Shown here one piece after another: positions 23,434 to 34,923 of a DNA stretch of 64,000 nt. Origin of the DNA: Ctenosaura bakeri (lineage: Eukaryota; Chordata; Lepidosauria; Squamata; Iguanidae). The translations under genes were made by a program, and so were the position numbers. The first letter of the stretch is position 1. Every line of letters starts with the position of its first letter. Under the pieces are notes generated by a model. That model made no database searches. It had not been told where the DNA came from and was given only the letters and a program-made list of their open reading frames with translations. The stretch covers positions 1 through 64,000 of the forward strand of contig CAOLHI010001848.1 of assembly GCA_948474755.1 (NCBI GenBank), given 5' to 3'.

Positions 23434-25587
23434 GTTTGATTCTGGTCTTTTTTTTTTTTTGAATTTTTATTTTATTTTATTGATTATACAGAAAGAAAAA
23501 AAACAAAACACAAACACAAAAATAAAACACCATGTGATACATCTAATACAAAAAACAAAACAAAACAAAAAAATTTCAACCAAAAGCAAACTTACATTAT
23601 TATTTCTCTCTTATATAATTACAATCAAAAACTTATTCAGCTTATTCTATATCAGAATACCTATATATCTTTATTACCTATCTCTAATTCTTATTCTCAT
23701 TATACTCATTATTATTATAGTATTATCATTCTTAATTCTATATTTTTCCCTTAAATTTAATCTAATGCTATTACTAAATATAATCTTATTACTTAACATA
23801 TTAAACTATCTCTAAAGGTAAACCCACTGCCCAAAGCTGATTATATTTTAACTTACTTTTTGTTTTGTTTTTTATTTTTATTTTTTTGTTTTGTTATTTT
23901 TTTTGTTTTGTTTTGCAAAATTAAACAGCTCAACTCCAATTTAAACAAAACATCACATTATTATCACAAAAAAAGGTGAATAAACCCACCCCCAGAGCCA
24001 ACTTTTTATTTAATCCATTTTCCAAAATTACCCTTCTTCTTGTGAAAGGGTAGCTTTACCATCTCTTATCAAAGCTTTTTCCAAAAATATTTTCCAAATT
24101 TCTTCAAAATCATTCCCTTTTACTAAACCTTTCATAAATCTAATTCTACATGTTAATTTATCATTGATTGCAATATTCCACACTTCTTTATACCATTCCT
24201 CTATTTGAAGTTTTTCATTTGTTTTCCATTTTTTCGCTATTATTAGCCTCGCTGCAGTTAACAAATTTGTTATTAATTCCTTCATTACCTGAGTACACTC
24301 CACCTTATTATAAATAGACAACAACCCTATATTTGGACATACTGGTACCTCAACTCCTGTTATCTCTTTTATCTCTTTAAAAACCTTTAGCCAAAATTCC
24401 CTTATCTTATTACAATTCCACCACATATGCATATATGTACCGATTTCTTGACATCCTATCCAGCATAATCTTGAATATTTCTCATCTATCTGGTTTAATT
24501 TTACTGGAGTCAAATACCATTTCCAAACTATTTTATAATAATTCTCTTTTATTCTTATAGATAATTTTTTTAAATGACGTTGTTTCCAAATTTTTCTCCA
24601 TTCTTGTATATCTATATTTTGCGATGTCTCTTCCTCCCACATTTTTCTAAGATAATCCTCTTCTTGTTCTTTTGCCAATATTTTATATATTTCACTTGTA
24701 ATACCCTTTAATATTTCATTTTCTTGCATATTTTCTCTTTGAATAATAATTTGTTCAAATGTAGTATATTCTTTAAAATCTTTGACATATCTTTTCATAC
24801 TCTTTGTCCATTGCTCTAATTGTATATAATTCAACCAAGATATTTCGGTTTCCTGCAATCTCTCTTTCATTCTATCTTTATTAATCATTATTTTCATCCA
24901 ATCTTTTAATCTATATATTTTTTGTTTTTTTATTTCTTTTTCTATTATTTCTCTTATATTTATTGGAAATATTTCCATCATTACTATCGGAGTTAATGTT
25001 GATATATTCGGTAACAATTTTCTTTTATTTTTCTTCCATATTTCTATTATATTTTTTATAAAGGGATTTTTTATCTTTTCTATTTCTTTCTTTGAAATAT
25101 TCCTAAAAAATATATTTTCCAGTTTCATCTCAATATTCATATCTTCTATCTCTAACCATTCTAAATCACCTTTTCCTGAGACTCCATCTATAATATACCT
25201 CAGTTGATTTGCATAGTAATACCATTTTAAATTTGGAAGTCCCAGGCCACCTTCTTTTTGACTTTTGTACCAATATTTCTTATTAATCCTTGCTCTCTTA
25301 TAGCCGTTACAAAAATTATTTAATAACTTTTGCCACTCTTTTAATTCTTCCTCTGATACTTTTATTGGTAACATTCTAAACAAAAAATTAATTTTAGGCA
25401 GTATTTTCATTTTTACCACTGCTATTCTACCAAACCATGATAATTTTATATTCTTGTAATCCTCTAATTTTTGTTTAATTTCTGATTTTAATTTCTTATA
25501 ATTTTTTTCCTGCAATCCTTGTAAATTTTTTGTAATATCTATTCCTAAATATTTAATTGATTCTTTTACTAGTTTGATTCTGGTCTT
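23434..25587 (-). mobile_element. 5'-truncated L1 LINE with 16-bp target-site duplication
   Basis: The insertion (23450-25571) is flanked by exact copies of GTTTGATTCTGGTCTT (23434-23449 and 25572-25587). Reading on the minus strand it begins inside ORF2, runs through an unbroken C-terminal coding part, a 3' UTR of about 567 bp rich in A and C, and ends in poly-A (poly-T on + at 23450-23460). A perfect long duplication, a poly-A end and 5' truncation are the marks of target-primed reverse transcription by L1. The intact frame and exact duplication suggest a recent insertion relative to its neighbours. Confidence 0.93.
24028..25569 (-). pseudogene. L1 ORF2 protein, C-terminal part (5'-truncated, frame intact)
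   Basis: This is the end of the L1 ORF2 endonuclease/reverse-transcriptase protein, which acts on L1 RNA at nicked chromosomal DNA. The frame is open from the 5' truncation point to the stop, 513 residues, with no natural start codon. It begins in the last RT region (VKESIKYLGIDITKN), continues with SWFGRIAVVKMKILPK (residues about 44-59) and GGLGLPNLKWYYYANQL (about 107-123), and carries the terminal zinc-knuckle CX3CX7HX4C at about 369-386. The endonuclease and the catalytic RT motifs are missing, so it cannot be active. Codon use is strongly A-biased like the rest of the element. It lacks stops and frameshifts, unlike other LINE pieces here. Confidence 0.92.
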
Positions 25588-26688
25588 GATTCTAATAGCT
25601 TGTATGGGTGGGCTTGAAACTATTTTAATTCAAGTATTTTTTTTAAATTCTTATTACTGTGTGCATTAGCATGAATTGGTTTTGTCTAAAATGAACTATT
25701 AAAAACTTTAATTATTACAACCTTATCAGATGATAACCTATTTCTACCGTTCTTACAGTAAAAAAGGACAGGTTTGTGTTTGGGAACTGTGTTCATTGGT
25801 ATTCTCTGAAGACTGCAGATGATTCATATTTCCCAGTATCTTTTCTTCTTCTGGTAAGAGGGGTATATGAGTACAAAATACTGTGATGTATTTTTCAAGT
25901 GAGTTTTATATGATTTTAACAAGCCAGCCATTAGGATGGCAGAAGATTGTTTTTAGGGGCTTTGAAGCATGAAAGTTGCATCCTGGTATAGCATGCACCG
26001 AAGAAAAAAAATCAAATCTTATCAAGTCAAGGAAGGAAAGAAAAAAGAAAAAAAAAAGCAGGGAAGGAAGGGTACAATGTAAAGAAGCAGATTTGTGCCG
26101 GTATAGCTTATCACAGGTTTGGGATAGTAATTCTTTGATTTAGGTCTGGGACACATAGGAAATGGTGGGCCTAGTAGGTCTGCTTCATGAAAGGGGTTTT
26201 CCACTTAATAAAAGACTTCTTCCATGAGCAGAAGAGAAGTGCTGGATCCAGATCATTATAAAACAAGACTTTGGAGCAGAAATTTTTGAACTGAAAGAGA
26301 CATTGGCAATAGTGGATCAATAGCAACCAAAGGAAATAGATCCACTATGAACTGTCTGGATTTCCAAGATAAATTCTGGGTGTTTGAGACAAGAACGGCA
26401 ATCTTTGAACATCTACATTTATTTTGTGGTAATGAAGCTAGTTTTGAATGAGTTGGAACCCTTTGTATGACAGATCAAACTGAGTTAAAGAGCTGAATGA
26501 GATATTGAGCCTACTGGCATAGCAACATTCTACTTAATCTGGGATTTTCAATTTAAGAAGGGTTATGACAGACCCTTATTTCCCCTCAGATTCTTTTTGT
26601 AGCTTCAAACTAATAAGGCGCTCTAACACTTATACCTGACATCCTGACACTTATACACCCTAACTCCACCCTTTAAAAGCCGCCTTTG
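25588..26688. other. no recognisable gene
   Basis: Holds a purine-only tract (26024-26071). Otherwise AT-rich and without recognised repeats. Confidence 0.45.
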
Positions 26689-27179
26689 TGTAAAAGAGTC
26701 TCAGGTGTTCCCTCAGAACAAAATAGTTTATTTATGGTTGTGTGTTCTTATGTATTATCAGGAACTTGAGACATCTCATGCTAACACAGTACTTATAAAA
26801 CTAACAGTATCTCTTATTGTAATAACATTAAAAATAATGCATCTTGTCAAGATTCATGTAAAGTACAATGCTGTTACATTAAACAATCAAGACTTCTGGC
26901 AATCTATGCCAATAACTCGCAGCCTTAGATACTACGTTTCTGTGTTTTTCCCTCAATTGGTTAAACCCAACCCAGCCACTGTCTCTGGCCAAGATCTCAC
27001 TGAAGCTCTTTTGTACAAACAGAATCTCTGCCTTATATACAATTCCTGTCATACATAAGCCTCTCCCAAACACACCACTATGCTGGATTTCACTTTTAAG
27101 GTTCTACTCCTATTGCCAGGAACCCACCAACAAATTGCACTTACATTCCAAATAACCCCTAAAGCAACTTTGTCACACA
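26689..27179 (-). mobile_element. LTR-like element (solo LTR candidate)
   Basis: On the minus strand it starts TGTGTGACAAAG and ends CTTTTACA. A TATA-like 'gtatataagg' is complementary to 27031-27040, and AATAAA complementary to 26728-26733 lies about 300 bp later, matching promoter then polyadenylation order in an LTR. No convincing target-site duplication was found, so the ends are uncertain. The 117- and 64-codon frames here are overlapping and without domains. Confidence 0.45.
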
Positions 27180-27180
27180 G

Positions 27181-27330
27181 GGCTACTTAGAATTCTCAGC
27201 CAGAGAACTCCAGTGCCTCACCAAACTACAAATCCCAGGATTCAATAGAATGGGGCCAAGGCAGTTAAAGTGGTATCATAGTGCTATAACTTTGTACTGT
27301 GAAATGGCCCCATTTAAGGAAACCTATGGC
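27181..27330 (+). mobile_element. palindromic MITE, right half
   Basis: Shares with the 39.2-kb copy the blocks 'acttagaattctcagc', 'aaactacaaatcccaggat' and 'aaagtggtatcatagtgct', and ends in GAAATGGCCCC, the inverse of the GGGGCC..TTTC left end. The left arm is missing; the 26.69-27.18 kb LTR-like element lies where it should begin. Confidence 0.65.
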
Positions 27331-27879
27331 TGACATGACATTCTTTTAATGCTTGCTAAATTTTGCCTCACATTTAACATGAGCAAGAATGTAGACTGTG
27401 ATTGAGTTCTACATGGCAAACACTGGGGACTTTGTGCACCTTGTCAACAATCTGTGTTTTCTTGTAGCTGAGAATTGAGTTCAGTGAAGCAGGAGGATAT
27501 ATAACAGTGGGATTTATTTTTGCAGAAACAAAGCTAAGTTATAATGAATATAGATCATCTCTACTGATGTCAGAAGCCCAAGCCTATAATAGAGCAGCAT
27601 GGATAAAATTTTCCAGTCAAGGTCTTCTGAGCCAAGAACTCTTATATAGAAAGCAGATGTCTTATTTTAGGATTATGTTTCTGAAATAAATCCTAATAAA
27701 TATGATTCTCATGACTTAGTCAACTGCCCTTTGAGTTATTTCCTGGTGGGAGGAATATTATCTCAGTAGGCCTGCTCATCATAGTTTGAGATCCAAAACA
27801 TTTTGGTTTGTGACGTTAAAAACAGGATGCTGCCCCTTTGTCTTCCATATATAAAAGCCAAGCTGACTGTCTGGTGCAT
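27331..27879. other. no recognisable feature
   Basis: AT-rich interval preceding the CR1 nest. A TATA-like 'atatataaaag' at 27848-27858 has no associated gene that I can see. Confidence 0.4.
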
Positions 27880-28420
27880 TTTACTTCAACACTAACACAA
27901 CAGCAGATGACTTCTGGCAAGAGATAGGCTGCACCTCAAAGCTGTTGACAAGAACATATTTGCTAAGAGATTTGCACTGAGATTTGTATTACAGGGAGTA
28001 GAGAAACACCAAGTACTGGAGACAAAAGCTTCAATGATTCAGGAGGAATTGGACCAGTAACACAAGTAGCCAACAATGAAAGAAAGAATACCATAAGAAA
28101 GCAGCTGGAGAAAAAGAGCTGTGATCTTAAATGTTTCTAAACTTCTGCACAGAGTGCATGGAGACAAACAAGATGAACTCGACCTCTTGGCACAGGGAGG
28201 TAAGTATGACTTAATAGGCATCACTGAAACCTTGTGGGATGAATCCCATAACTGGAATATAGTAATAGGGGGTGTGACGAACCCAATGGGAGGGGGTTTT
28301 GACAACAGAGCCTCCTTTGCAACTGAGAGTGTTTAAACTGATTGGCTGGTGAAATGGAACCTTGGATAGCCCAGGGGAGGGCCTGGTGGAAAGAGGAAAA
28401 AGAACGGTCTGGTAGGTGTG

Positions 28421-29285
28421 TTTTTTTTAACAATTTTATTGAAATTCCAACATATAAAACACATATTATATGACTGTATAATTCATTGAAACATTTCTGA
28501 TAATCTTCCTCTCCCGCCTAGATTTCAAATTCTTCTATATAATCAACATACTGAAATTAAATGTACCACACTGATATTTGATAATATTTGATATTCATGA
28601 TATCTCCTGCAATAAATTCGAACTAAATATTGTGTTATATTATATCATACTATTCATCTGGTTATATCCTCTTAATAAACAATATACTTATGCTAAGCAT
28701 TGTCATCTGATAGAACCCAGCAATTACCCAACACTATTTCCCATTGTTTTTCAATCTCTTCATCAGATTTGTCCTTTTGCCTCTGAGAGACGATATCTGC
28801 ATTCTTGTTTTCAATAAAAGTTGCCCACCATTGGTCAATTGTAGGTATTTGCTGAGTTTTCCATAATCTTGCATATTCTATTCGAGCTGTCGTGACCATG
28901 TACAATACTATCCACCAATATTTCTTTAAAACAGTACCATCAAACATATGTGTCATATTTAACAAATACATTTCTGGTGTCTTATCAAATTGCATCGTCA
29001 ATATTGTACAGATCTTATTATGCATTTTTCCCCAATATTTTTTTGCTTTGCTACATGACCACCACATATGAAACATCGTACTGACCTCCTTTTGACATTT
29101 CCAGCGTCCTGTTCCTGTTTTGTAAAATTTCATCAATTTTTCTGGTGTCATGTACCATCTGTGAAACATTTTATGATAGTTTTCTTTTAAATTCTGGGCA
29201 ACTGTAAGTTTCTGTGTTCTTTTCCAACTCTGCTCCCAAGACTCTAACTGAATTGAATGACCTATATTTTGAGCCTATAAGATCA
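28421..29285 (-). mobile_element. second 5'-truncated L1, nested in the LTR
   Basis: Poly-T at 28421-28428 (poly-A on the minus strand), a 3' UTR of about 265 bp and an ORF2 tail. It is flanked by 15-bp near-identical repeats, GGTCTGGTAGGTGTG at 28406-28420 and GGTCTGGTGGGTGTT at 29286-29300. Comparison with the uninterrupted copy of the same LTR near 51.9 kb confirms an insertion at this point. The ORF2 tail differs clearly from that of the 24-kb copy, so it is another L1 subfamily. Confidence 0.87.
28693..29250 (-). pseudogene. L1 ORF2 C-terminal fragment
   Basis: About 185 residues of the L1 ORF2 tail: ESWEQSWKRTQ, then MFHRWYMTPEKLMKFYKTGT and KEVSTMFHMWWSCSKAKKYW, ending at a stop at 28693. 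It covers the HRWY.TP.KL block and the terminal zinc knuckle. The knuckle keeps Cys, His and Cys (CX8HX4C), while the first cysteine expected in the family appears replaced by arginine. An in-frame stop lies close to the 5' junction near 29270. It cannot encode a working protein. Confidence 0.85.
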
Positions 29286-30372
29286 GGTCTGGTGGGTGTT
29301 TGAAGAAGAGTGTGATTTGTGGTTTGTTTGGGGAAGGATGGAGATTTGAAGAGCACTGTGGGAGAGAGAACTGAGAAACTGGGTGTATGAAAGATAGTGA
29401 ATGAATTGAAAGAGAGAGAGAGAGGGAAGAATGGTGTGCTATTTATAAACATTTAAATACAAAACACATTTAAAGCAACAATGTTACAATAAATGTTTGA
29501 AGATCTATGTTCCTTAAAACAGTGTCATAGAGTCTTATTTTGAATCCTGGAATATACACGCTACCAATAATATCATCTTGACCTTAGTGCCAACAGTACC
29601 ATAGTCTTGGAAAATATAAATCACTGCTGATCCTTACATCTGGGAGAAGGGCAGATATAGGAAAGGCAGGAAAGGGGGAGAGTCTTGAAAGGAAGAAGCC
29701 AAGGAGGGACAAGAGTGAGGAAGGGACTGTGTTCTTAGAAAGGGAGAACTGAGGCAGATCCGTTTGTCCTGGCCCTGGCTTGTTTCAGAGATCTCCCTGG
29801 CTATTCAGTTCTGATCACAAAGAAGTGTCAGGCTGGGCAGGTCTTGAGTACAAGGCTTGGGTACCTTTTGCACTTGCATTTCTGCGCGTGTTACAAGGGG
29901 TATACCCTATTCCAAAAAAGCTCTTTGTTTAAACTTTTAACTCTTATTTTGATAGAGTTACAAGCTTTGTTGATCAAGAGGATGCAGTGATTTCAGTAAA
30001 ACTTTTGGCAAGATTCTCCATGGTATTTTTACAGACAAGATGGTCAAATGTGGGCTAGACAGTGCTGGCGTTAGATGGATTTGTAACTGGTTGAAGGGCT
30101 GGTCCCAAATAGTATTCATCAATTGTTCCTTTTCAACTTAGTGCTGTGTCACAGGGCTTGGTCCTGGGCCATTGTTGTTTAATGTATTTATTAATGACTT
30201 GGGCAAGATGTATACTTATTAAATTTGCAGATGACACCAAATTAGAGGGGATGACTGAGACCCTCAAGGACAGGAATAGAATTCAAAAGGGCCTTAATGG
30301 ATTGGAGAGCTGGGAAAAAACTAACATAATGGGTTTCAACAAGGATAAAGGTATTAGAGAGCCAGCCTGACG

Positions 30373-30386
30373 TAGCAGTTAGAGTG
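30373..30386 (+). promoter_or_regulatory. RNA polymerase III A box of the SINE
   Basis: TAGCAGTTAGAGTG fits a slightly degraded tRNA A box near the SINE start. Confidence 0.65.
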
Positions 30387-30410
30387 TTGAATGATGACGC
30401 TGGAGACCAA

Positions 30411-30421
30411 GGTTTGATTCC
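30411..30421 (+). promoter_or_regulatory. RNA polymerase III B box of the SINE
   Basis: GGTTTGATTCC matches the tRNA B box (GGTTCGAATCC) at two-mismatch level, about 38 bases after the A box, the usual tRNA spacing. Confidence 0.75.
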
Positions 30422-31055
30422 CTGCTCAGCCATGGAAACCCACTGGGTGAACTTGGGCACATCACACACTCAGAAAACCTTGTGATAGGTTTGTCTTAGT
30501 GTCACCATAAGTTGTAAATGACTTAAAGGCACACAACAACAACAAAGGTAAAGTATTACATGTAGGCAGGAAAAATGAAATGCACAAATATGGATGAGTG
30601 ACACCTAGCTTGACGGCAGTACATGTGAAAGTATCTAGGGATCTTAGTAGACCACAAGCTGAACATCAGTCAACAATGTGAGCTGGCAGACAATAAGGCT
30701 AATGCAATTCTGGGCTGCATCAACAAGGGTATAAAACCCAGATGAAGGGATGCCATGTTGAAAATGGAGCAATCTTGTTTTCAGCTGCTCCAGAGACTAG
30801 AACATGAACCAATGGATTCAAATTGCAGGAAAGGAGATGCTGCCTCAAACATTAGGAAGGATTTCCTGAAAGCAAGAGCTGTTCCACAGTGGAATCAATT
30901 GCCTCAGACGATGGCAATCCTTCTTTGGAGTTCTTTAAACAGAGGTTGGATGATTATCTCTCAGGAGTACTTTGACAGTGTGCCTGTATGTCAGGGGTTG
31001 GACTAGATGGCCCTTGTGGTCCATTCCAACTGTATGATTTTATAATCTTCTAGGG

Positions 31056-32432
31056 AAGTCCCAGAAGATGCCTTCATCATTGTCAGTCTAGTTATAGTTG
31101 CAGAACCAGGTACTTCTCAGCCATGATGGGGGAAGGACAAAAGAAGTTGGGTTGTCAGGGGATTTTGGCCATTGCATGAGGGAGAAAGAGAATTTTAACC
31201 ACTACATTGAAGCTATAAGCCACTGCTCACCCCTCTCAACTTTGAAGCACTGGTAATAATATATTTAGTAGTCAGCTTTCCCACCAAATAATTGCTTTTC
31301 TCACAATGGGGCTATATTTATCAAGTTTCTGTGTGAACCATCCTTGACTTTAGTTTTTCCCCCCTATTTGTACCTAATAAGCTGACAGAAGCTTAGCCTT
31401 TAATGATTCAGAAAAGCAACCCTGACAAATTGCTGACTTTTACCTCCGAGTATTGTTGCAGTGCATGGCACACTTTAGCCAATAGTTGTTGAGAAGATGG
31501 CATAAAAATGCTTATTTTAAACAGCCTAATCTTCTGCAAATATACTATTGACTTTTCTACTCAGATAGAAGTCCCATTGACTTCACTGAAGTTTACTTCC
31601 AGGTACATACAGCATTACAGTTCTGAGCATGCATAAAATACATGCTTAAGTTGCTATCAAACTGAAATGGTGACTACTCAAGCTGTGGGTGGTTTCTGTC
31701 ACACTGACAATCTTTTTTTTTGAAAAATAATTAACACATACTTAAGTAATTAAATTCAAATTTTGCTTTGGGAAAAGTCCTTTGGTCATAAGGTCCCCAA
31801 CCATGTTAAGCAGAGTATATAGGTTGTCACTTTCACGGAAAGGGGTTTTAGCTATCAGGTTGGAATAGACTTATTGAATCAATGGGATTTATTTACATAT
31901 TGCCTCTCCATTCAATAGTTTATTAATTAGAGCTACTTACTTAGGCTAACTAGTAGGATCCAGTCTTTTTTGTGGATCCAATTATATAATGTTTGTCAAA
32001 CCCCTTTTGGTGGAACTTTTGTACATGACCTACCAGCTGTATGTATATTTTCTATGGATGTAAAAGATATTCACAAATGTTTTTCTCCTCAGTGAGAAAG
32101 CTTATCTCAACATATCAAAATATCCTTTCAAAAATGGTCTTTCTTATTTTGAATGAATCAAATGTTTGTAATAGTGACTGAGATCATTTGAAACAAGTAT
32201 AAAATTTTAGATAGAACACTCATTTTGATAACTGAAGTAAGGATAAGTTCATTGTTTTCCAGTTCAACTATTTCCCTTGTGTTGTTTTCCAAATTTTCAA
32301 ATAATTATTTTGAAATAAATGATTGTTATTGAATGATAATTCAGTTCCAAGATTATTCACTTTATTCACTCTCTGAACTCCATATTTCTTTTTTCATATG
32401 GTTTGACATTCTTCATTAAGAGTGTAGTTTTA
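31056..32432. other. no gene; short dispersed scraps
   Basis: Two pieces of a short sauropsid-type repeat: 'gtcccattgacttcactgaa' (31571-31590) and 'attgaatcaatgggattt' (31873-31890). Otherwise AT-rich without recognisable structure. Confidence 0.45.
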
Positions 32433-32920
32433 GGCCCTTTCCACACGCGGATGACGAAACGGCCAAAAACACGCTAGGATGGAGCTTACCTGCAACCGGG
32501 TAAGTCTGTCGCCACGTGGAGCAGCAGATTTTCGCTGCTCCACGCTCATCGGCGTCCCGCAGTGTCTTGCGGCACCCAAAATGGTGGCTCCTGGCTGGCG
32601 GAGGCTCTCCACCAACCAGAGAAGCTCGCCAGCTGGAAGCCCGTCCCCTGGCAGGTCTGCAGGTGTGCCCTTGCGTGCGGCTGCAAATCCACACCGGGTG
32701 GCGCGATGGCGCTGCACACGGCTGCATGCCCCATGCCTTTTAAAAAGCTACTCCAAAGTGTTTTTTAAAAAGCACGCGATGGCGCCACTGCCGGTCGCCC
32801 TAGCGTGGACTGGGGTGTGGAACTACACAAAAGTAGTCCACCCCAATCCACTTTATGTTGTACACCACCTCCGTCGGAAGTCGCTCTACACCATTTTTAG
32901 AGCCCTGTGTGGAAAGGGCC
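32433..32920. mobile_element. Harbinger-like non-autonomous DNA transposon, GC-rich core
   Basis: Ends GGCCCTTTCCACAC and its inverse (GTGTGGAAAGGGCC) with TTA on both outer sides (32430-32432 and 32921-32923). The 488-bp interior is GC- and CpG-rich and includes a perfect 10-bp hairpin (32516-32525 with 32534-32543). Six overlapping open frames on both strands (up to 165 codons) follow from the low stop density of GC-rich DNA; none shows a transposase domain. Assignment to PIF/Harbinger rests on the TTA duplication. Confidence 0.8.
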
Positions 32921-32923
32921 TTA

Positions 32924-33924
32924 GTTTTGTTAATGTTGAAAACTTCAATTTGTCCATTTTTAAAGTATATAATTAAGAAGATCAATTTTAGAAATGGAGT
33001 AATCCAGAAAAACAGCAATGGCACCTGCAAATGATTTAATTTTATATTCATCTTTGCCAATTATAACACCTTACAGTTGATCTTTCCTTATTGCTGTCAA
33101 CAAAATTTGTAGGGCAACTGTTAGTTGCAATTCATCAATTAATTGAAGAAAAAAAAAAAAGGCAGTTTCCCTTATGATTTCTTTTGCTTCCATTGAACAT
33201 TTTTATCCAAACTGGGGTCAACTGTCCCATTCAAATCACCTAATAAACAATAGTTTTCATATTGAAAGTGAATAGTGCAAGTTTTTTTTTTTTTTATATA
33301 AAGTAGAAAATGAGAGGAAAATCATAAAAAAAACCTCTCAAAATCTTGCCCCATTGGAAGAATTTCTTAATTCTTACATGCAAGCAGTAAATAAGAGAAG
33401 ATTTATGACTATAATATGTTCCTTCTGTTGCTAGAGATCACATGATTTACTGCAAAGTTTCATAATCACCTTTTCTGAAATTTGTTAAAAAAGTCAATAG
33501 GCCGATTAAAATAGATTTTGGGTGGTAGTCTAAAGAACAAAACTGGTCTGCATAACCACAGAGTTTATAAGAGAACAGCAAAGCAGGTAGGACTACCATT
33601 AGTCCTGAGCCTGGAGGATTAGATATTAGACATTAAGGGATGTATTTTCTGTCAGCTGCAGGGTTTGGTTAAAGGCAGTAAAAGAATTGGAGGGTCATTC
33701 AAATACTGATGGCATTGCATCCCCAAGGTACATAAATCTCTCCCAGAAGTTTCAGGTGTATGTTAAATTGCAGACAAAATCAACCCTGAGGAACTCCACA
33801 GGCCAATGGTTAACAGGAATTACCCAGCATCCCCTCCTGAGTTTTCCCTCCAGAACTGGAGCCATCACAGCAAAGCAGCCCAGTGTTTCCAAAGTCCCAT
33901 CCTAGCAAGGTGGCCCAGAAGGAT
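32924..33924. other. no recognisable gene
   Basis: A and T runs at 33149-33160 and 33281-33295. The sequence at 33770-33924 may extend the L2 fragment on its right, but I cannot align it securely. Confidence 0.4.
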
Positions 33925-34200
33925 ACTATGACTGATTGTATCAAAAGCTGCTGCGAGATTTAGCAAAAGCAACAGGGCACACTTCTTTATCCACTTCCCA
34001 GCATAGATTATTGAAGATGACCAAAGCTGTCACTGCTCCATAACCAGTTCTGAAGCCAGATTGAAACAGTTCAAGATAATCTGTCTCATTCAGAATCCTC
34101 TGGAGTTTGGAGGACACTACTTGCTCCAGCATCTTCCCCAGAAATGGAATGTTGGAAATTGGCTGGTGGTATCATGACAGGGCTTTTTCAACAATAACTT
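33925..34200 (-). mobile_element. L2-type LINE reverse-transcriptase fragment
   Basis: On the minus strand it encodes the early RT core in order: SNIPFLGKMLEQVVSSKLQ, then NETDYLELFQSGFRTGYG and VTALVIFNNLCWEVDKEVC, ending near FAKSRSSF just before the expected catalytic aspartate region. PISN.PFLGK and FQSGFR are conserved RT blocks of L2/CR1-group elements. One stop codon interrupts the part upstream of PISN. The catalytic YADD region is not present. A fragment of an old element. Confidence 0.8.
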
Positions 34201-34920
34201 CTTCTTTACAGATGCTAGAGCTCTGTCTTATTGCAGAAAGGCACTACCCACTTAGCCAATCCTCCCTTCATCCCTTTAATAAGTTAGGAAGGAAAGGATC
34301 TAGCAGACATGTGGTGACTTCATTGTTCCAAGAATCCTATCAACTACCTCTTCCCAGTGGCAAGTAGTAATCAAAGGAATGCAGACAGGGCTTCTTTGCA
34401 GTCTAGGGTTTGAGGTTCCTGAAGGAGTAGAGACACCTTCTTTTTGAAAATGTTTTGGATTGGCTGTATTGTTTCATTATATGATGATTCATAGCAACCT
34501 CTAGACAACCAGCAAATATCTGGAACAGTAATCCAGTATGTCTGATTATAGCTAAGCAGGACCTGATATATTTGATACTCCATATGCTTTTGATATAAGA
34601 CACATTTTGTTCTCAACCAATATAGTACACTGGTTTTTAATGGGAGGAATGAAGTATCATTTGTTCAAATTGTGATTCCTAAGTGAACTCATCAGGCAGT
34701 CTTATTTTAGCCCTTTTACATACAGTATGTGAATAATGATGCAAACCTATGTCACAGAGTTGCTTTAAAAAGAATGTCGATCTAGTGTATATGCAAAATT
34801 CTGACTCTGTGACATTTACTACGTACATGTAAAGTGTTGTTGTTCTCATGCAAATACTAACATGATTGCACATCAATCCATAATATTGAAATCAATGAGC
34901 CTTAAGTTAGCTATTCTAAT
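34201..34920. other. no recognisable feature
   Basis: AT-rich; overlapping minus-strand frames at 34371-34616 lack domains. Confidence 0.45.
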
Positions 34921-34923
34921 TTA

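Larger units (their letters stand above)
28273..29895 (+). mobile_element. solo LTR inserted in CR1 (itself split by L1)
   Basis: Starts TGTGACGAACCC and ends GTGTTACA, with AGGGG on both sides (28267-28272 and 29896-29900) and the CR1 coding frame resuming exactly at the junction, which fixes the borders. Without the internal L1 it is about 743 bp. It holds AATAAA (29490-29495). A second copy in opposite orientation lies at 50909-52048 with the same ends and matching length. No gag or pol remains. It is probably the LTR of an ERV or Gypsy-type element; the class is not determinable from the sequence alone. Confidence 0.82.
30354..30543 (+). mobile_element. tRNA-derived SINE inserted in CR1
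   Basis: Flanked by AAAGGTA on both sides (30347-30353 and 30544-30550), interrupting the CR1 frame between FNKDK and KVLHVG. It contains pol III A and B boxes, the body 'ggaaacccactgggtgaact', and a tail 'gtcaccataagttgtaaatg' followed by 'cacacaacaacaac'. This is the best-preserved copy of the family in the window. Confidence 0.88.
27880..31055 (+). mobile_element. CR1-type LINE carrying nested LTR, L1 and SINE insertions
   Basis: The CR1 is visible in three blocks. The endonuclease start (about 28110-28272) encodes YDLIGITETLWDESHNWNIV, a typical CR1 AP-endonuclease stretch. After the LTR insertion the same frame resumes at 29896 (TLFQ), then jumps by internal deletion into the RT core (RVTSFVDQEDAV) and on to FADDTKLEGMTETLKDRNR (near 30208-30290). 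The 3' part continues past a SINE (30354-30543) through the 3' UTR blocks 'cattaggaaggatttcctga' and 'ggttggactagatggccctt' to 'actgtatgattttataat'. Multiple stops make it a fossil. CR1 encodes endonuclease and reverse transcriptase for its own retrotransposition. Confidence 0.85.

Noticed and set aside
23459..23815. 118-codon plus-strand frame
   Set aside because: Antisense reading of the AT-rich 3' UTR of the L1; low-complexity Ile/Leu/Asn composition.
30354..30440. tRNA gene from the A and B boxes
   Set aside because: No cloverleaf acceptor pairing, and the sequence continues into a SINE body with flanking duplication.
32416..32976. Six overlapping open frames (up to 165 codons)
   Set aside because: They lie within or across the borders of a TTA-flanked transposon with a GC-rich core; no domain, and all frames are open because stops are rare in such DNA.
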